Shown: positions 27,052 to 36,393, numbered from the stretch's first letter. The stretch is DNA of 64,000 bases from Streptomyces spectabilis (GCF_008704795.1 NZ_CP023690.1:620001-684000), one strand, 5' to 3'. The notes: a model not told the origin generated them from the letters alone. A program made the numbers and translations.

Positions 27052-27813
27052 CGGGTCGCCTCCGGGCGCTCGGCGAGCGGCTGCGGGAGTCGGCGGTTCC
27101 CTGGCGTCGAGGTGTCCGAGTGGTCCCGGCCGACGTGGTGTCCGGTACGGCCGCGCGTACGCGTCTTCACTGCTTGGTCCTCGATTCGGCATCGCGGGGC
27201 GGGCGTCGTCGCGGCGCTCACCCCACGCGTCTGTTCGGTCGATGGTCACAGTGCCAGGAGTTGCGGTCAGGCCGTGTCCGCTACGCGCGCCTCCGTCGCC
27301 ACACGGCCGTAGTAACCGCCGTTCTCGTCCCGGCCGGGAGTGAGGCATCGGAATGAGGCCGTGCGTGAGGCACCCGTCGAGGCGGACTTGGCGGAGTCAC
27401 GGCGCAGGCTCCGCTGACGGCCCGGTGGCGGTGGGGCGAGCGTTGCCTGCTGGGTCTGCCGCTGGACGGGAGGTGCGAGTCGGTCCGGCGACGACCGGGC
27501 GGCAGCATGCGAGTTCCACGGCCACGCACGCACCGGGACGCTGCGGGATCCGCCGCCGACACGGCGGCGGACTGCTCGGTGGCCAGGGCGTTTCATGCGG
27601 CGGCCGAAGGCGGCCGGGCCGCCGGAGCCGGTCCGGCGGCATGTCGGCGGTGCCCTTACAGAATCTCTCGCGGCGTCAAGGACGCCCGTGCGCTTCCCGT
27701 CGTGCTCAGCCTGGCGGCTTCGCACTCTGCTACGGATCCGCGACGCCTGACAACGTGGATGCTCACCGGCGGTAACCCGACCGCCGCCCAGAGTCAGGGA
27801 AAGGAAGGCGACG
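27052..27813. other. 762-bp region without a supported gene
   Basis: Long stop-poor frames cross it on both strands but have low-complexity Arg/Pro/Gly compositions and poor starts. A protein-like tail (GRDENGGYYGRVATEAR) ends at 27267 on the minus strand and may be a remnant. No RNA gene or repeat was recognised. Confidence 0.35.
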
Positions 27814-28281
27814 ATGCCTCCGATTCCGGTGAAGCCCGGTGTCTACCGCTTCTACGCCCACATCATCGGACCGCCGGCCCTCATCACCGCTCGGGAACAC
27901 GCCGTCGAACACGGCCTCCCCGTCAACACCGACCGTCCGCTGTACCCGCCGATCCTCCAGGAGTGGGCCATCCAGCCCGCCGAGCCCGTCCCCGGAGCAC
28001 CGTACGTGATCTCCCTGGCCGACGACTTCGACGAGGACGCCTCGACGAACCCCGGGCTCGTCGTCACCGACCAGAAGCTCTGGGCCAACAACGTCAACCG
28101 GGACCAGTGGACGAAGTGGACCTTCGCGCCGGGCATCGGCGGCCTTCAGATCATCGACGAGAAGGACCAGCTCGCCCTCAAGGCTGGTCACTTCGGCCAG
28201 CAGATCGAACTCGTCACCCCGCACAAGGCCGACTTCCACCAGATCTGGACGCTGGACTTCCTGCGCCCGATCGACGGGTAG
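27814..28281 (+). CDS. small beta-trefoil-like protein, possibly I66-type protease inhibitor
   Basis: This 155-residue protein has no signal peptide. It begins PVKPGVYRFYAHI and has repeating blocks such as ISLADDF, DQWTKWTFAPGIGGLQI and FHQIWTLDFLRP, a pattern typical of small beta-trefoil folds such as the clitocypin-like I66 inhibitors or lectins. The assignment is by pattern only. AAGGAAGG 5 nt before the ATG fixes the start, and a strong terminator follows, so it is monocistronic. Confidence 0.55.
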   Translation: MPPIPVKPGVYRFYAHIIGPPALITAREHAVEHGLPVNTDRPLYPPILQEWAIQPAEPVPGAPYVISLADDFDEDASTNPGLVVTDQKLWANNVNRDQWTKWTFAPGIGGLQIIDEKDQLALKAGHFGQQIELVTPHKADFHQIWTLDFLRPIDG

Positions 28282-28314
28282 GCACCAAGTCCTCCACATG
28301 ACCTGGCACACGCA

Positions 28315-28347
28315 GGGCCGCATCCCCGTCCGGGAGGGGTGCGGCCC
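28315..28347 (+). terminator. strong hairpin terminator
   Basis: GGGCCGCA pairs with TGCGGCCC, then CCCC with GGGG after a 1-nt bulge, around an 8-nt loop. It lies 34 bp after the beta-trefoil-like gene. Confidence 0.65.
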
Positions 28348-28397
28348 TCGCCGTGCCCACGCGCCTCGGCAACCGCGATTCCGGCGACCTCCAAGAC

Positions 28398-28997
28398 CTA
28401 GCGCACCCGGTACACCTGCCCCGTCTGCGCCCCTTCGACGGCGCGGACGTACGCCGTCGCGACGCGCGCCGCCGGGACGGGCTCCATGCCCGCGAAGAAC
28501 GGCCCGTAGGCGGGCAGGGACTCCTCGGCCACCGTCGGGCTCACCGCGTTGATCCGCTGCGGCGGCAGCTCGATCGCGGCGGCGCGTACGAACGCCTCGA
28601 CCGCGCCGTTGGCCGCGGACGCGGCGGCCCCTGCCACGATCGGCTCCTCGGTGAGGACGCCGCTGACCAGCGTGAACGAACCGGTCGCGGCCACGTGCCG
28701 GGCGCCCTGGCGGACCAGCTCCAGCTGGCTGAGGGCCTTGCCGCGGAAGGTCGCCGCGAAGTCGTCCGCGGCGAGGTCGGCCAGCGGCTTGAAGACGGCG
28801 TCGCCCGCCGCGACGGCGACCGCGTCCAGGGGACCGGCCTGTGCGTACAGCCGGGCCACGGCCGCCGGATCACTGACGTCGCCGATCAGGTCCCCGCTCG
28901 TGCGGCCCACGCCGATCACCTCGTGGCCGCGCTCCGCGAGCGCCTCGCGTACCGCGGAGCCCAGCGTGCCGCCCGCGCCGACCAGAAGAATCCTCAC
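28398..28997 (-). CDS. short-chain dehydrogenase-like protein without YxxxK
   Basis: This 199-residue SDR-fold protein has the cofactor loop LLVGAGGTLGSAVREAL and a Rossmann core. At the position of the catalytic Tyr-x-x-x-Lys it reads GAAASAANGAVEAF, so the usual Tyr and Lys are absent; this is also true of a recognised subgroup of ~200-residue SDRs. NAD(P) binding is likely but catalysis is uncertain. GTG start at 28997. It is divergent from a LysR regulator that probably controls it. Confidence 0.82.
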   Translation of the reverse strand: MRILLVGAGGTLGSAVREALAERGHEVIGVGRTSGDLIGDVSDPAAVARLYAQAGPLDAVAVAAGDAVFKPLADLAADDFAATFRGKALSQLELVRQGARHVAATGSFTLVSGVLTEEPIVAGAAASAANGAVEAFVRAAAIELPPQRINAVSPTVAEESLPAYGPFFAGMEPVPAARVATAYVRAVEGAQTGQVYRVR

Positions 28998-29139
28998 AGC
29001 TCACCATCCGATGCTTCGAAGAGGTACCCCCGAGACCGCGTCAGGAGGGAAGCCGGGTGGCTCACCCGGCGCATCCGACGCTACGGATCGCGCTCCGCCC
29101 CCGGAAATGCCGTCTGGGCAGCGACTATGCTTCCCGCGC

Positions 29140-30003
29140 ATGGATGTGGAACTGCGTCACCTCAAGGCCCTGGCCGCCATCGCCGATGCGGGCACCGTCA
29201 CCGCCGCGGCCGCGCTCCTGCACATGACGCAGCCCGCGCTCTCCCGCACGCTCGCCCAGCTGGAGGCGCGCGTGGGGGTCCGCCTCGTGGACCGCTCCTC
29301 CCGGCATCTGGATCTCACCCCGGCCGGGGCGACCCTCCTGGGGCACGGGCGCGCCATCCTCGCGCACCTGGACGCGGCCCTCGCCGACGCCCGGGCGGTC
29401 GACCGGCCGCTGCGGCTCGGCTACACGTGCGCGGTCCTCGGGCAGCAGACCGTCCCGCTGCTGCGCTCGTGGCGCCGGGGGCAGCCGCACGCCCCGCTCG
29501 AAGTCGTACGGCAGGACAACAGCACCGCGGGCCTGGCCACCGGCGACACCGACGTGGCGGTGCTGCGCACCGTGCCCGCCGACCCGCGCATCCGCACCGA
29601 GGCCCTCTACACCGAGGACCGGGTCGCCGCCCTTCCCGACGACCATCCGCTCGCGGCCCGCGCCCGGGTGCGCCTCGCGGAGCTGACCGCGGGCCCGGCC
29701 CTGCCCCTGGCCCTGTGGCCGGACACCGGCACCGCGTCGGTGGAGCTCTGGCCCCCGGCACAGCGCCCGCACCGCACGGTCGAGGTGCGCAACGTCGACG
29801 AGTGGCTGAACCTCATCGCCACGGGCGGCGCGTTCGGTGTCGGCGCGGCGGGCACGGCGGAGAGCCACAGCCACCCCGGGGTGCGCTTCGTCCCGATCGA
29901 CGACGCGCCCGCCGCCACGGTCTATCTCGCCCGCCCGGCCCACCCCACGCACCCCCGCACGGAGGAGTTCCTGGCGGCGGTGCGCGAGGTGGTCAGCGCC
30001 TAG
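29140..30003 (+). CDS. LysR-family transcriptional regulator
   Basis: This 287-residue protein has an N-terminal LysR winged helix, residues ~2-60 (ELRHLKALAAIADAGTVTAAAALLHMTQPALSRTLAQLE), and a periplasmic-binding-protein-like effector domain. ATG at 29140 gives the standard family start. It is divergent from the SDR-like gene across 142 bp, the classic LysR/target arrangement, so it probably activates or represses that gene with an unknown ligand. Confidence 0.9.
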   Translation: MDVELRHLKALAAIADAGTVTAAAALLHMTQPALSRTLAQLEARVGVRLVDRSSRHLDLTPAGATLLGHGRAILAHLDAALADARAVDRPLRLGYTCAVLGQQTVPLLRSWRRGQPHAPLEVVRQDNSTAGLATGDTDVAVLRTVPADPRIRTEALYTEDRVAALPDDHPLAARARVRLAELTAGPALPLALWPDTGTASVELWPPAQRPHRTVEVRNVDEWLNLIATGGAFGVGAAGTAESHSHPGVRFVPIDDAPAATVYLARPAHPTHPRTEEFLAAVREVVSA

Positions 30004-30039
30004 GTCCGACCTGTAATACCCAACCCTCAGACTCACTCC

Positions 30040-30045
30040 TATACT
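30040..30045 (+). promoter_or_regulatory. -10 element of a leaderless GNAT transcript
   Basis: TATACT ends 6 nt before the ATG at 30052, so transcription should begin at or next to the start codon. No ribosome-binding site is present, consistent with leaderless translation. Confidence 0.5.
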
Positions 30046-30051
30046 GCGGAC

Positions 30052-30540
30052 ATGCAGGTGACGACCATCAGACGCGCCGTTGGGCGGGACGCGGAGCCCC
30101 TGACCGCCCTGGTCCAGGGCTCCAGCGCCTACCGGGGCCGGTACGCCCCGATGATCTCGGGCTACCGGGTCACCGGCGACTACATCGCTCGGCATGAGGT
30201 CTTCGCAGCGGTCGGCCCGGCCAGTCGTACGGCCAGTGGTGCGACCGGTGGTGCAACCGGTCAACTCCTGGGTTTCTACGCCCTGATCCTCGATCCTCCG
30301 GAGCTGGACCTGATGTTCGTGGCGGACGCCGCGCAGGGGCTTGGCGTCGGGCGCCTCCTGGTGGAGCACATGAAGGGGCGCGCCGCGGAGGCCGGGGTGA
30401 CCGACGTGCGGGTCGTCTCCCACCCCCCGGCCGAGCGGTTCTACCGCCGCCTGGGAGCGGAGCCGGTCGGAACAGTCGCTCCGCTGCCGCCGAAGGTCAC
30501 CTGGGAGCGGCCGGAACTGCGCTTCGCCATCGCCCGGTGA
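30052..30540 (+). CDS. GNAT N-acetyltransferase
   Basis: This 162-residue acetyltransferase has strand 4 LDLMFVADAAQGLGVGRLLVEHM, whose QGLGVG forms the acetyl-CoA pyrophosphate loop. It is followed by VTDVRVVSHPPAERFYRRLGAEPVG, the usual C-terminal block. The acceptor is unknown. A short Ala/Thr/Gly stretch near residues 57-69 (SRTASGATGGATG) interrupts the N-terminal half. It is probably transcribed as a leaderless mRNA from its own TATACT promoter and is followed by a hairpin. Confidence 0.87.
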   Translation: MQVTTIRRAVGRDAEPLTALVQGSSAYRGRYAPMISGYRVTGDYIARHEVFAAVGPASRTASGATGGATGQLLGFYALILDPPELDLMFVADAAQGLGVGRLLVEHMKGRAAEAGVTDVRVVSHPPAERFYRRLGAEPVGTVAPLPPKVTWERPELRFAIAR

Positions 30541-30541
30541 G

Positions 30542-30559
30542 GCACGGCCCGAGCCGTGC
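30542..30559 (+). terminator. hairpin terminator after the GNAT gene
   Basis: GCACGGC-CCGA-GCCGTGC, a 7-bp perfect stem directly after the stop. Confidence 0.55.
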
Positions 30560-30589
30560 GGCCGCGAACGCCGTGGCGCAGACGGCCCG

Positions 30590-30772
30590 TCAGCGGTAGG
30601 CGGCCACCACGGAGACGTAGAGCGCGCAGGCGCTGCCCGTGGCCCCGCCGCCGATGAGGAGGGCGTGGGCCACGGGGGTGCCGCCACGCCAAGCGGTGAA
30701 GGCCGCCGCGCCGCCGAGGTGGAGCGCGGCGGAGAAGGCCAGGAGGAGCGCGAGGAGTTGCGTGGCTGACAT
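30590..30772 (-). CDS. small membrane protein (60 aa)
   Basis: MSATQLLALLLAFSAALHLG begins a 60-residue protein with two hydrophobic segments (about residues 4-27 and 35-58), so probably two transmembrane helices joined by a short WRGGTP loop. GGAAGGA 7-8 nt upstream supports ATG at 30772. Function unknown. Confidence 0.65.
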   Translation of the reverse strand: MSATQLLALLLAFSAALHLGGAAAFTAWRGGTPVAHALLIGGGATGSACALYVSVVAAYR

Positions 30773-31044
30773 CGGGTGGTCCTTCCGTCGGCGCCCCTGG
30801 CTTACGGGGCTTCGCGGTGCTCGGTCGGGAGACCCCGTCGCCCCGAGGCCGGGCTGGGGCTGAGGGCTTGAAGGTCTGAAGGCACACTGCGTGTCGAGAG
30901 ACCTGTCCGGCTGCCCTCCGCACGGAATCCGCCGACCGGGCTGCACACCCACTGGTGGGGAGCCTAGGCTTCGGGCATCCGGTGGTGTCCGTTCACGACG
31001 GTCCGGCCGGTCGGTGACGGCAACGGCAAGCGGGGGCGGGCCGG

Positions 31045-33633
31045 TTGGAGGACGTGTTCACGCGGCTGCGCCGGGTCGGCGCGCTCAAGCGTCACCACCT
31101 GGGCGGCGAGCCCTCGGACCGCCGCCTCGCCCGGGCCGCCGGGGTGTCGCACGGAACGCCGGGCGCGTGGCTCGACGGTCGGCAGCTTCCGCAACGCGTC
31201 GATCCGCTCCTCGCGGTGCTCGACGAGATCCGGGCGGAGGCAGCGCGCAGGGGGCTGCTGGCGACGCGGGCCGACGCCCTGAGCGCGGACACCGTGGGCG
31301 AGTTGCTCGACGAGCGGCGCTGGCGCGCCGCCTTCGAGGCCGAGCGGGGGCGCCGCACCGAGCGCTCCCGGATCGAGGCGGAGCGCCAGCGGGCGCGGGC
31401 CGCCCTGGAGCATGACGGGCTGCGGGCCCTTCAGGCCGCGCTGCCGGACCGGCCACGGCCGCTACGGGCCTGGCCCGCGGGGCGGTTGGGCGTCCACCCG
31501 GCCATCCCCGGCCAACACCATGGCCCGGCGGGCGCGGACGCCGACCGCTTCGTCCTGCCCCGCTATGTGCCCCGGCAGCACGACGTACGCCTGCAACGCC
31601 TCCTCGCCGCAGCCACCACCACCGGCACCGACGAGGCCCGCCCGGTCCTGGTCGTGGTGCAAGGCCCGTCGTGCACGGGAAAGACCCGCACCGCCTACGA
31701 AGCCCTCCACGCGGCCGTACCGGAGGACTTCGACCTGCTCTTTCCGGCCGACGCCGACAGCCTGCTCGCCGTCCTGGCGGCGGCCGCCCTCCCACCGCGC
31801 ACGGTGCTGTGGCTCAACGAGGCACAGGACTACCTCGCCGACGCCCGCGGCGAGGCCGCGGCGGCCGCGCTGCTCCGCAGGCTCGACGGCGAGGGCCCGC
31901 TCCTCGTGATCGCCACGCTGTGGCCCGAGCACGCGGAGGCCCTCACCCGCCCGGCGACCCACGCCAGGGACGCCCACCGGCACGCGCGGGCCCTGCTCGC
32001 CCAGGCCCACTGGGTGGACCTGCCGCGGTCGTTCGCCGGTGACCTGGACGCGGCCCGTGCCGCCGCGGCCGAGGACCCGTCACTCGCCGAGGCCGTGGCC
32101 GCCGGGGCGGCCGAACTGACCCAGGTGCTCGCCGCGGGGCCGGACCTCGTCCGCCACTACGAGCGCGCCGCGGGACCGCACGGCCCGCACGGCAGCGCGC
32201 TGATCAGCGCGGCGATGGACGCCCACCGGCTCGGCGGACTCGGCGCCCTCCCCCTGGCCTTCCTCGAAGCGGCGGCCGTCGGCTACCTCACCGCCGCCGA
32301 ACGCGCCCGCGCCCGCCCCGACTGGTTCGGCCACGCCCTGGCCCGCGCCCGCACCCTGATCAAGCACACCACCCGTCCCCTCCAGGACGTCCCTCACCCG
32401 ACCGCCATAGGAAGGCTCCCCGGCACGGCACGCCTCGCGGACTACCTCCAGCACCACGGCCGCCACGCCCGCCGCTTCCGCTGCCCGCCCGACTCGTTCT
32501 GGAACGCGGCGCACGAGCACCTCACGCACCCCGAAACCCCTCGCGAAGGGCTGCTCCGCCTCGGCGACGCGGCACGGCGGAGAGCCCGGTACGCCCATGC
32601 CGTGCGCCTCTACGACGCCGCCGCCGAGGCCGGGGAGTCGTACGCCCTGATCCGCCTCGGGCAGATGCGGCAGGACAACTGCGACATGGAGGAAGCCGAG
32701 AAGCTCTACCAACTGGCCGCCGACGCCGGGAACACCGACGGCCTCCTCTACCAGGCGGCCCTGTGGGAGGACGCCTGGGCCTGGGAGGAGGCCGAGAAGC
32801 TCTATCTGCGGGCCTCGGCGGCGGGGGTCGACGACGCGCTCGCGTACGCGGGCCTCATGTGGGACGGGGCGGGTGAGCCCGGCAAGGCCTGGGCCTACTA
32901 CGAGCAGGCCCTGCGGGCGGGCCACACCGACGTGCTCGTCTTCATGGCGCAGTCACGGCGGCGCGAGGGCTCACCGGAGCAGGCCGCCGACCTCTACCGG
33001 CGCGCGGCCGACGCCGGGCACGCGAACGCGCTCCGGCAACTGGTGTGCCTGTGGGAGGAGACCGGGCGGCAAGAGCAAGCGGACCGGCAGCTCCACCGCT
33101 TCGCCGACGAGGGCGACACCGAATCATTGATCCTCGTGGCCCACCTGATGGGCCGGTCGGGCCGACCGGAGCGCGCGGAGCTGCTCTTCCAGCAGGCCGC
33201 GTCGGCGGGCGACCACCACGCCTGGTTCCTGCTCGCGTTCATGTGGGAGAAGGCCGGCGACCCCGAGAAGGCCGAGTCGTCCTTCCGGAAGGCCGTGGAG
33301 TCCGGGGACCTCTCCGCACTGCGCCAAGTCGCCCGGATGCGGGAGGCGGCCGGGGACACCGCCGAAGCCGAGGCCCTCTACTGGCAGGCCGTCGAAGCCG
33401 AAGCCGACACGGACGCGCTGTCGTGCCTGGCCCGCATCCGGGAGGCAGCGGGCGACCGCGAACGAGCCGAGCAATTGCACCTCATGGCGGCCGACACCGG
33501 CGACGCGGAAGTGTCCTCGTCCGTACTCTCGCTGGCGCGTCTGCGGGGCGCGGAGGAGGAGACGTATCTGCGGTTCGGCCTGGCGGCCGACGGATCCGCG
33601 AGCGATCCGTGGGACTGGCCGCTGCTTCCCTGA
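31045..33633 (+). CDS. HTH / P-loop NTPase / TPR-Sel1 repeat regulator-like protein
   Basis: This 862-residue multidomain protein has a putative Xre-like helix-turn-helix at residues ~24-62 (SDRRLARAAGVSHGTPGAWL) and a charged linker. A P-loop ATPase follows, with Walker A QGPSCTGKT (206-214) and a Walker B-like VLWLNEAQD (254-262). From ~525 to the end there are about eight TPR/Sel1-like repeats (for example EEAEKLYQLAADAGNTDGLL). The plan recalls STAND-type signal-transduction ATPases, where repeats sense and the NTPase switches. The start is probably TTG at 31045 with a weak GGCGGG site. Target and signal unknown. Confidence 0.7.
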   Translation: MEDVFTRLRRVGALKRHHLGGEPSDRRLARAAGVSHGTPGAWLDGRQLPQRVDPLLAVLDEIRAEAARRGLLATRADALSADTVGELLDERRWRAAFEAERGRRTERSRIEAERQRARAALEHDGLRALQAALPDRPRPLRAWPAGRLGVHPAIPGQHHGPAGADADRFVLPRYVPRQHDVRLQRLLAAATTTGTDEARPVLVVVQGPSCTGKTRTAYEALHAAVPEDFDLLFPADADSLLAVLAAAALPPRTVLWLNEAQDYLADARGEAAAAALLRRLDGEGPLLVIATLWPEHAEALTRPATHARDAHRHARALLAQAHWVDLPRSFAGDLDAARAAAAEDPSLAEAVAAGAAELTQVLAAGPDLVRHYERAAGPHGPHGSALISAAMDAHRLGGLGALPLAFLEAAAVGYLTAAERARARPDWFGHALARARTLIKHTTRPLQDVPHPTAIGRLPGTARLADYLQHHGRHARRFRCPPDSFWNAAHEHLTHPETPREGLLRLGDAARRRARYAHAVRLYDAAAEAGESYALIRLGQMRQDNCDMEEAEKLYQLAADAGNTDGLLYQAALWEDAWAWEEAEKLYLRASAAGVDDALAYAGLMWDGAGEPGKAWAYYEQALRAGHTDVLVFMAQSRRREGSPEQAADLYRRAADAGHANALRQLVCLWEETGRQEQADRQLHRFADEGDTESLILVAHLMGRSGRPERAELLFQQAASAGDHHAWFLLAFMWEKAGDPEKAESSFRKAVESGDLSALRQVARMREAAGDTAEAEALYWQAVEAEADTDALSCLARIREAAGDRERAEQLHLMAADTGDAEVSSSVLSLARLRGAEEETYLRFGLAADGSASDPWDWPLLP

Positions 33634-33715
33634 GGCCACGCCGATGGCCAACCAGCCACCCGGACTGCCTGATTGACGGCCGTCCCCACCTGCGATAGGA
33701 ACGCCACGCGACATC

Positions 33716-33729
33716 TGACAGCGTTGTCA
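33716..33729. promoter_or_regulatory. operator-like palindrome upstream of the GH85 gene
   Basis: TGACA-GCGT-TGTCA is a 5-bp dyad with a CG centre, resembling sites of LacI-type sugar regulators. It lies 26 bp before the GH85 start and may control it. Confidence 0.4.
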
Positions 33730-33755
33730 TCACTGCGGTGTGAGGAGAGACGGCC

Positions 33756-35903
33756 ATGGAAGCCAGACCGGCGGCAGCTCCCGTTGAGCGGCGTGCGTTC
33801 CTGAAGATGCTCGGTGCCGCGGGGGTGACGGTGGGCCTGGCCGGGACGGTGTCGCTCGCCGGGGCCGCCGGGGTCGCGTTCGCCGCCGAGGAGGGGCGGG
33901 CCCGCGCGCCCCACCAGCCGTACATGCACGGTTACAACGCGGCCGGTCTCAAGTCCTGGACACCCGAGTCGGATCCGTACGCGCGCCACTTCCGCTCGCG
34001 GGTGCCGCTCGCCTCCCGCATCGCGCCCTTCGCCGCGACCCAGGCACGGCCCGCCCTGGCCTCCGAGGCCCAGGTGATGAACATGTCCTACGACTACGAC
34101 AACGCCTTCTTCACGGCCTACCGCCACAACGACCAGTACGCGCGCAGGCTGTTGAGGTTCTGGCAGTACAGCGACCTGTACAGCTCCTGGCACGGCATGC
34201 CGGTGGCGGGCTCGTCCACGACCGACCCCGAGCACGGACTCATCAACCTGCCCAACCCGGCGTACACCGACGCCGCGCACCGCAACGGGGTCAAATCGCT
34301 CGCGGGGTGGTTCTGGCCGCGGAACGGATCGTTCTCCGCCTATCTGGAGCAGCGGTCCGACGGCTCCTTCCCCGTCGCCGACAAGCTGCTGGAGATGGCC
34401 GACTACTTCGGTTTCGACGGCTACTTCATCAACCAGGAGGCGTCCATATCCCGTACGGACGCGACACGGTTGATGGCGTTCCTGAAGTACCTGCGGGCCA
34501 AGGCCCCGGCGGGCTTCCACCTGCAGTGGTACGACTCACTGACCACGAGCGGTCAGCTCGCCTACCAGAACCAGTTCAACGACGCCAACGCCCCCTGGGT
34601 GCGTCACCAGGACACCGCCGTCAACGACAGCATCTTCATCAACTACGCCTGGAACGCCTCTCGGGTGGCTGCTTCCGTCGCGACCGCGAAGCGGCTCGGC
34701 ATGAAGGTGTACGACGTGGTGTACCTCGGCACCGAGAACGAGAAGTACGGGTTCAACCCGCCCTACGACACCCGGCTCGTCTTCCCCGAGGGCGGCCGCG
34801 CGCAGACGAGTTGGGCCCTCTTCGGCACGCACATGGCCTGGGCGAACAACCCTGACCGCACCGACCCGGACAAGCAGGAGAACACCTTCGTGCGCGAGCG
34901 CCGCTACTGGTCGGGCCCCAACGAGGACCCCACCCGCACCGGCAGGACCGAGTACGTCCCCTGGCCCGACAACGGCCGGCCCAACGACCCCGACAACCAC
35001 CGCAAGTGGGACGGCGTCGCGCACTACATCGCGGAGCGGTCGGTGATCGGCTCCTTCCCGTTCGTCACCCGCTTCAACACCGGCCACGGCCGGGCGTTCT
35101 TCCTCGACGGAGTGCGCCGCTCCGACCGGGAGTGGAACAACGCCGGGGCCCAGGACCTGCTGCCCACCTGGCAGTGGTGGGTGCGCGGTGAGGGCGACGG
35201 CGCCCCGGCCACCGTCGACTACGACCCCTCGATCGCGTACGACGGCGGCTCGTCCCTGCTGGTCTCCGCGGCGCGCGGGGCCGCCCGCGCCACCACCGTC
35301 CGGCTCTTCAAGACGAGCCTTCGCGTCACGGGCGGCGAGCGCGCCCGCCTGGTGTTCCGCACCGAACGGCCGGGCCGGGACAGCGGCCTCGAACTGGGCC
35401 TTGTCTTCGAGGACGCCCCGGAGCGCACGTCGTGGCTCGCGGCCGGACCGGCGGCGGCATCCGGCTGGACCACGGTCACGCTGCCGCTGGAGGCCTTCCG
35501 GGGGCGGACCGTCGCGGCGCTGCACCTGCGGGTGTCGCCCCCGTCCACGGACGCGTACCGCCTGCACCTCGGAGAGCTGGCCCTGCTGCCCCCGGGCCCC
35601 TCCGAGGCCCCTGCCCGGCCGACCGGCTTCACGGTGGAGAAGACCCACCCGGACGCGGCGCGCACCCAGGCCGAGGTCTTCCTCGCCTGGGACCTCGCAG
35701 AGTCGGGCGTCTGGTACTACGACGTGTGGCGCCTGCGCCGGGACGAGACCCCGGAGCCGCTCGGCCGTGTCTACGACGACGTCCACTACGTCAAGTCCCT
35801 GACCCGCGAGGGCGACGAGACGACCACCACTCTGTCCCTGGTGGCCGTGGCCCCGGACGGCACCCGCTCGGCTCCGGCGACCGCGCGGGTGACCTGGGCC
35901 TAG
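33756..35903 (+). CDS. Tat-secreted GH85 endo-beta-N-acetylglucosaminidase
   Basis: This 715-residue exported enzyme is predicted to cleave the chitobiose core of N-glycans. A twin-arginine leader (ERRAFLKMLGAAG, residues 11-23) precedes the GH85 barrel: FWQYSDLYSSWHGMPV, then GVKSLAGWFWPRNGSF, and the catalytic pair Asn226/Glu228 in FDGYFINQE. LQWYDSLT and YQNQFND follow. The C-terminal third is beta-sandwich-like with a fibronectin-type end (PTGFTVEKTH onward). GGAGAG precedes the ATG. Its TAG stop overlaps the stop of the convergent small gene in a shared CTAG. Confidence 0.9.
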   Translation: MEARPAAAPVERRAFLKMLGAAGVTVGLAGTVSLAGAAGVAFAAEEGRARAPHQPYMHGYNAAGLKSWTPESDPYARHFRSRVPLASRIAPFAATQARPALASEAQVMNMSYDYDNAFFTAYRHNDQYARRLLRFWQYSDLYSSWHGMPVAGSSTTDPEHGLINLPNPAYTDAAHRNGVKSLAGWFWPRNGSFSAYLEQRSDGSFPVADKLLEMADYFGFDGYFINQEASISRTDATRLMAFLKYLRAKAPAGFHLQWYDSLTTSGQLAYQNQFNDANAPWVRHQDTAVNDSIFINYAWNASRVAASVATAKRLGMKVYDVVYLGTENEKYGFNPPYDTRLVFPEGGRAQTSWALFGTHMAWANNPDRTDPDKQENTFVRERRYWSGPNEDPTRTGRTEYVPWPDNGRPNDPDNHRKWDGVAHYIAERSVIGSFPFVTRFNTGHGRAFFLDGVRRSDREWNNAGAQDLLPTWQWWVRGEGDGAPATVDYDPSIAYDGGSSLLVSAARGAARATTVRLFKTSLRVTGGERARLVFRTERPGRDSGLELGLVFEDAPERTSWLAAGPAAASGWTTVTLPLEAFRGRTVAALHLRVSPPSTDAYRLHLGELALLPPGPSEAPARPTGFTVEKTHPDAARTQAEVFLAWDLAESGVWYYDVWRLRRDETPEPLGRVYDDVHYVKSLTREGDETTTTLSLVAVAPDGTRSAPATARVTWA

Positions 35904-36172
35904 CAGTGGCCGTAGGCCGACCGTCCGCTCCACTGTCCGCTCTTCGGCGCGACCCGTTCGCCGTCGCCCTGCCCGGACCGTCGGCACCATGCCGACGTCC
36001 CCGCCTCACCGGCGGGGGCCTGGGCGGCGGTCCGGCTCTCGTCGCTGCCCGTGCCGCTGACAGGAATCTGCCGGCGGTGCCCGGCCTCCGACGCCGAGGC
36101 CGGTCCCGGCGGCATGAATCCGACGGCCGCCAGTGCCACGGCCACGGTGAACCCCGCGATTCTCAGGCTCAT
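35900..36172 (-). CDS. small secreted protein (90 aa)
   Basis: MSLRIAGFTVAVALAAVGFM starts a Sec signal peptide with likely cleavage near ASA-SEA (residues 24-27). The mature ~65 residues are Gly/Ser/Arg-rich with two cysteines. GGGGAGG directly upstream gives strong support for ATG at 36172. Its stop codon overlaps that of the convergent GH85 gene. Function unknown. Confidence 0.65.
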   Translation of the reverse strand: MSLRIAGFTVAVALAAVGFMPPGPASASEAGHRRQIPVSGTGSDESRTAAQAPAGEAGTSAWCRRSGQGDGERVAPKSGQWSGRSAYGHC

Positions 36173-36393
36173 TCGCCCTCCCCCTAGGAATGGGTGATCC
36201 CGCGATGTGCGGGCCGGTGTCAGACTCATCGGCCCGCTCTCGGCCGCTCAAGGGCCTTCGTCCGTCCCGGACAGAGGGAGCCTGTCCGGCCTTGTCAGGG
36301 CCTCTGTCCGAGATCGAGCCGGACACCGCGGACCTGTTTTCCGCGCGGATCGCGCGGGTTGCGCGGCCGTCGGACCGACGCGACCATGCCCGC

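Noticed and set aside
33481..33925. Open frame on the minus strand under the TPR/GH85 junction
   Set aside because: Low-complexity antisense frame with no start signals.
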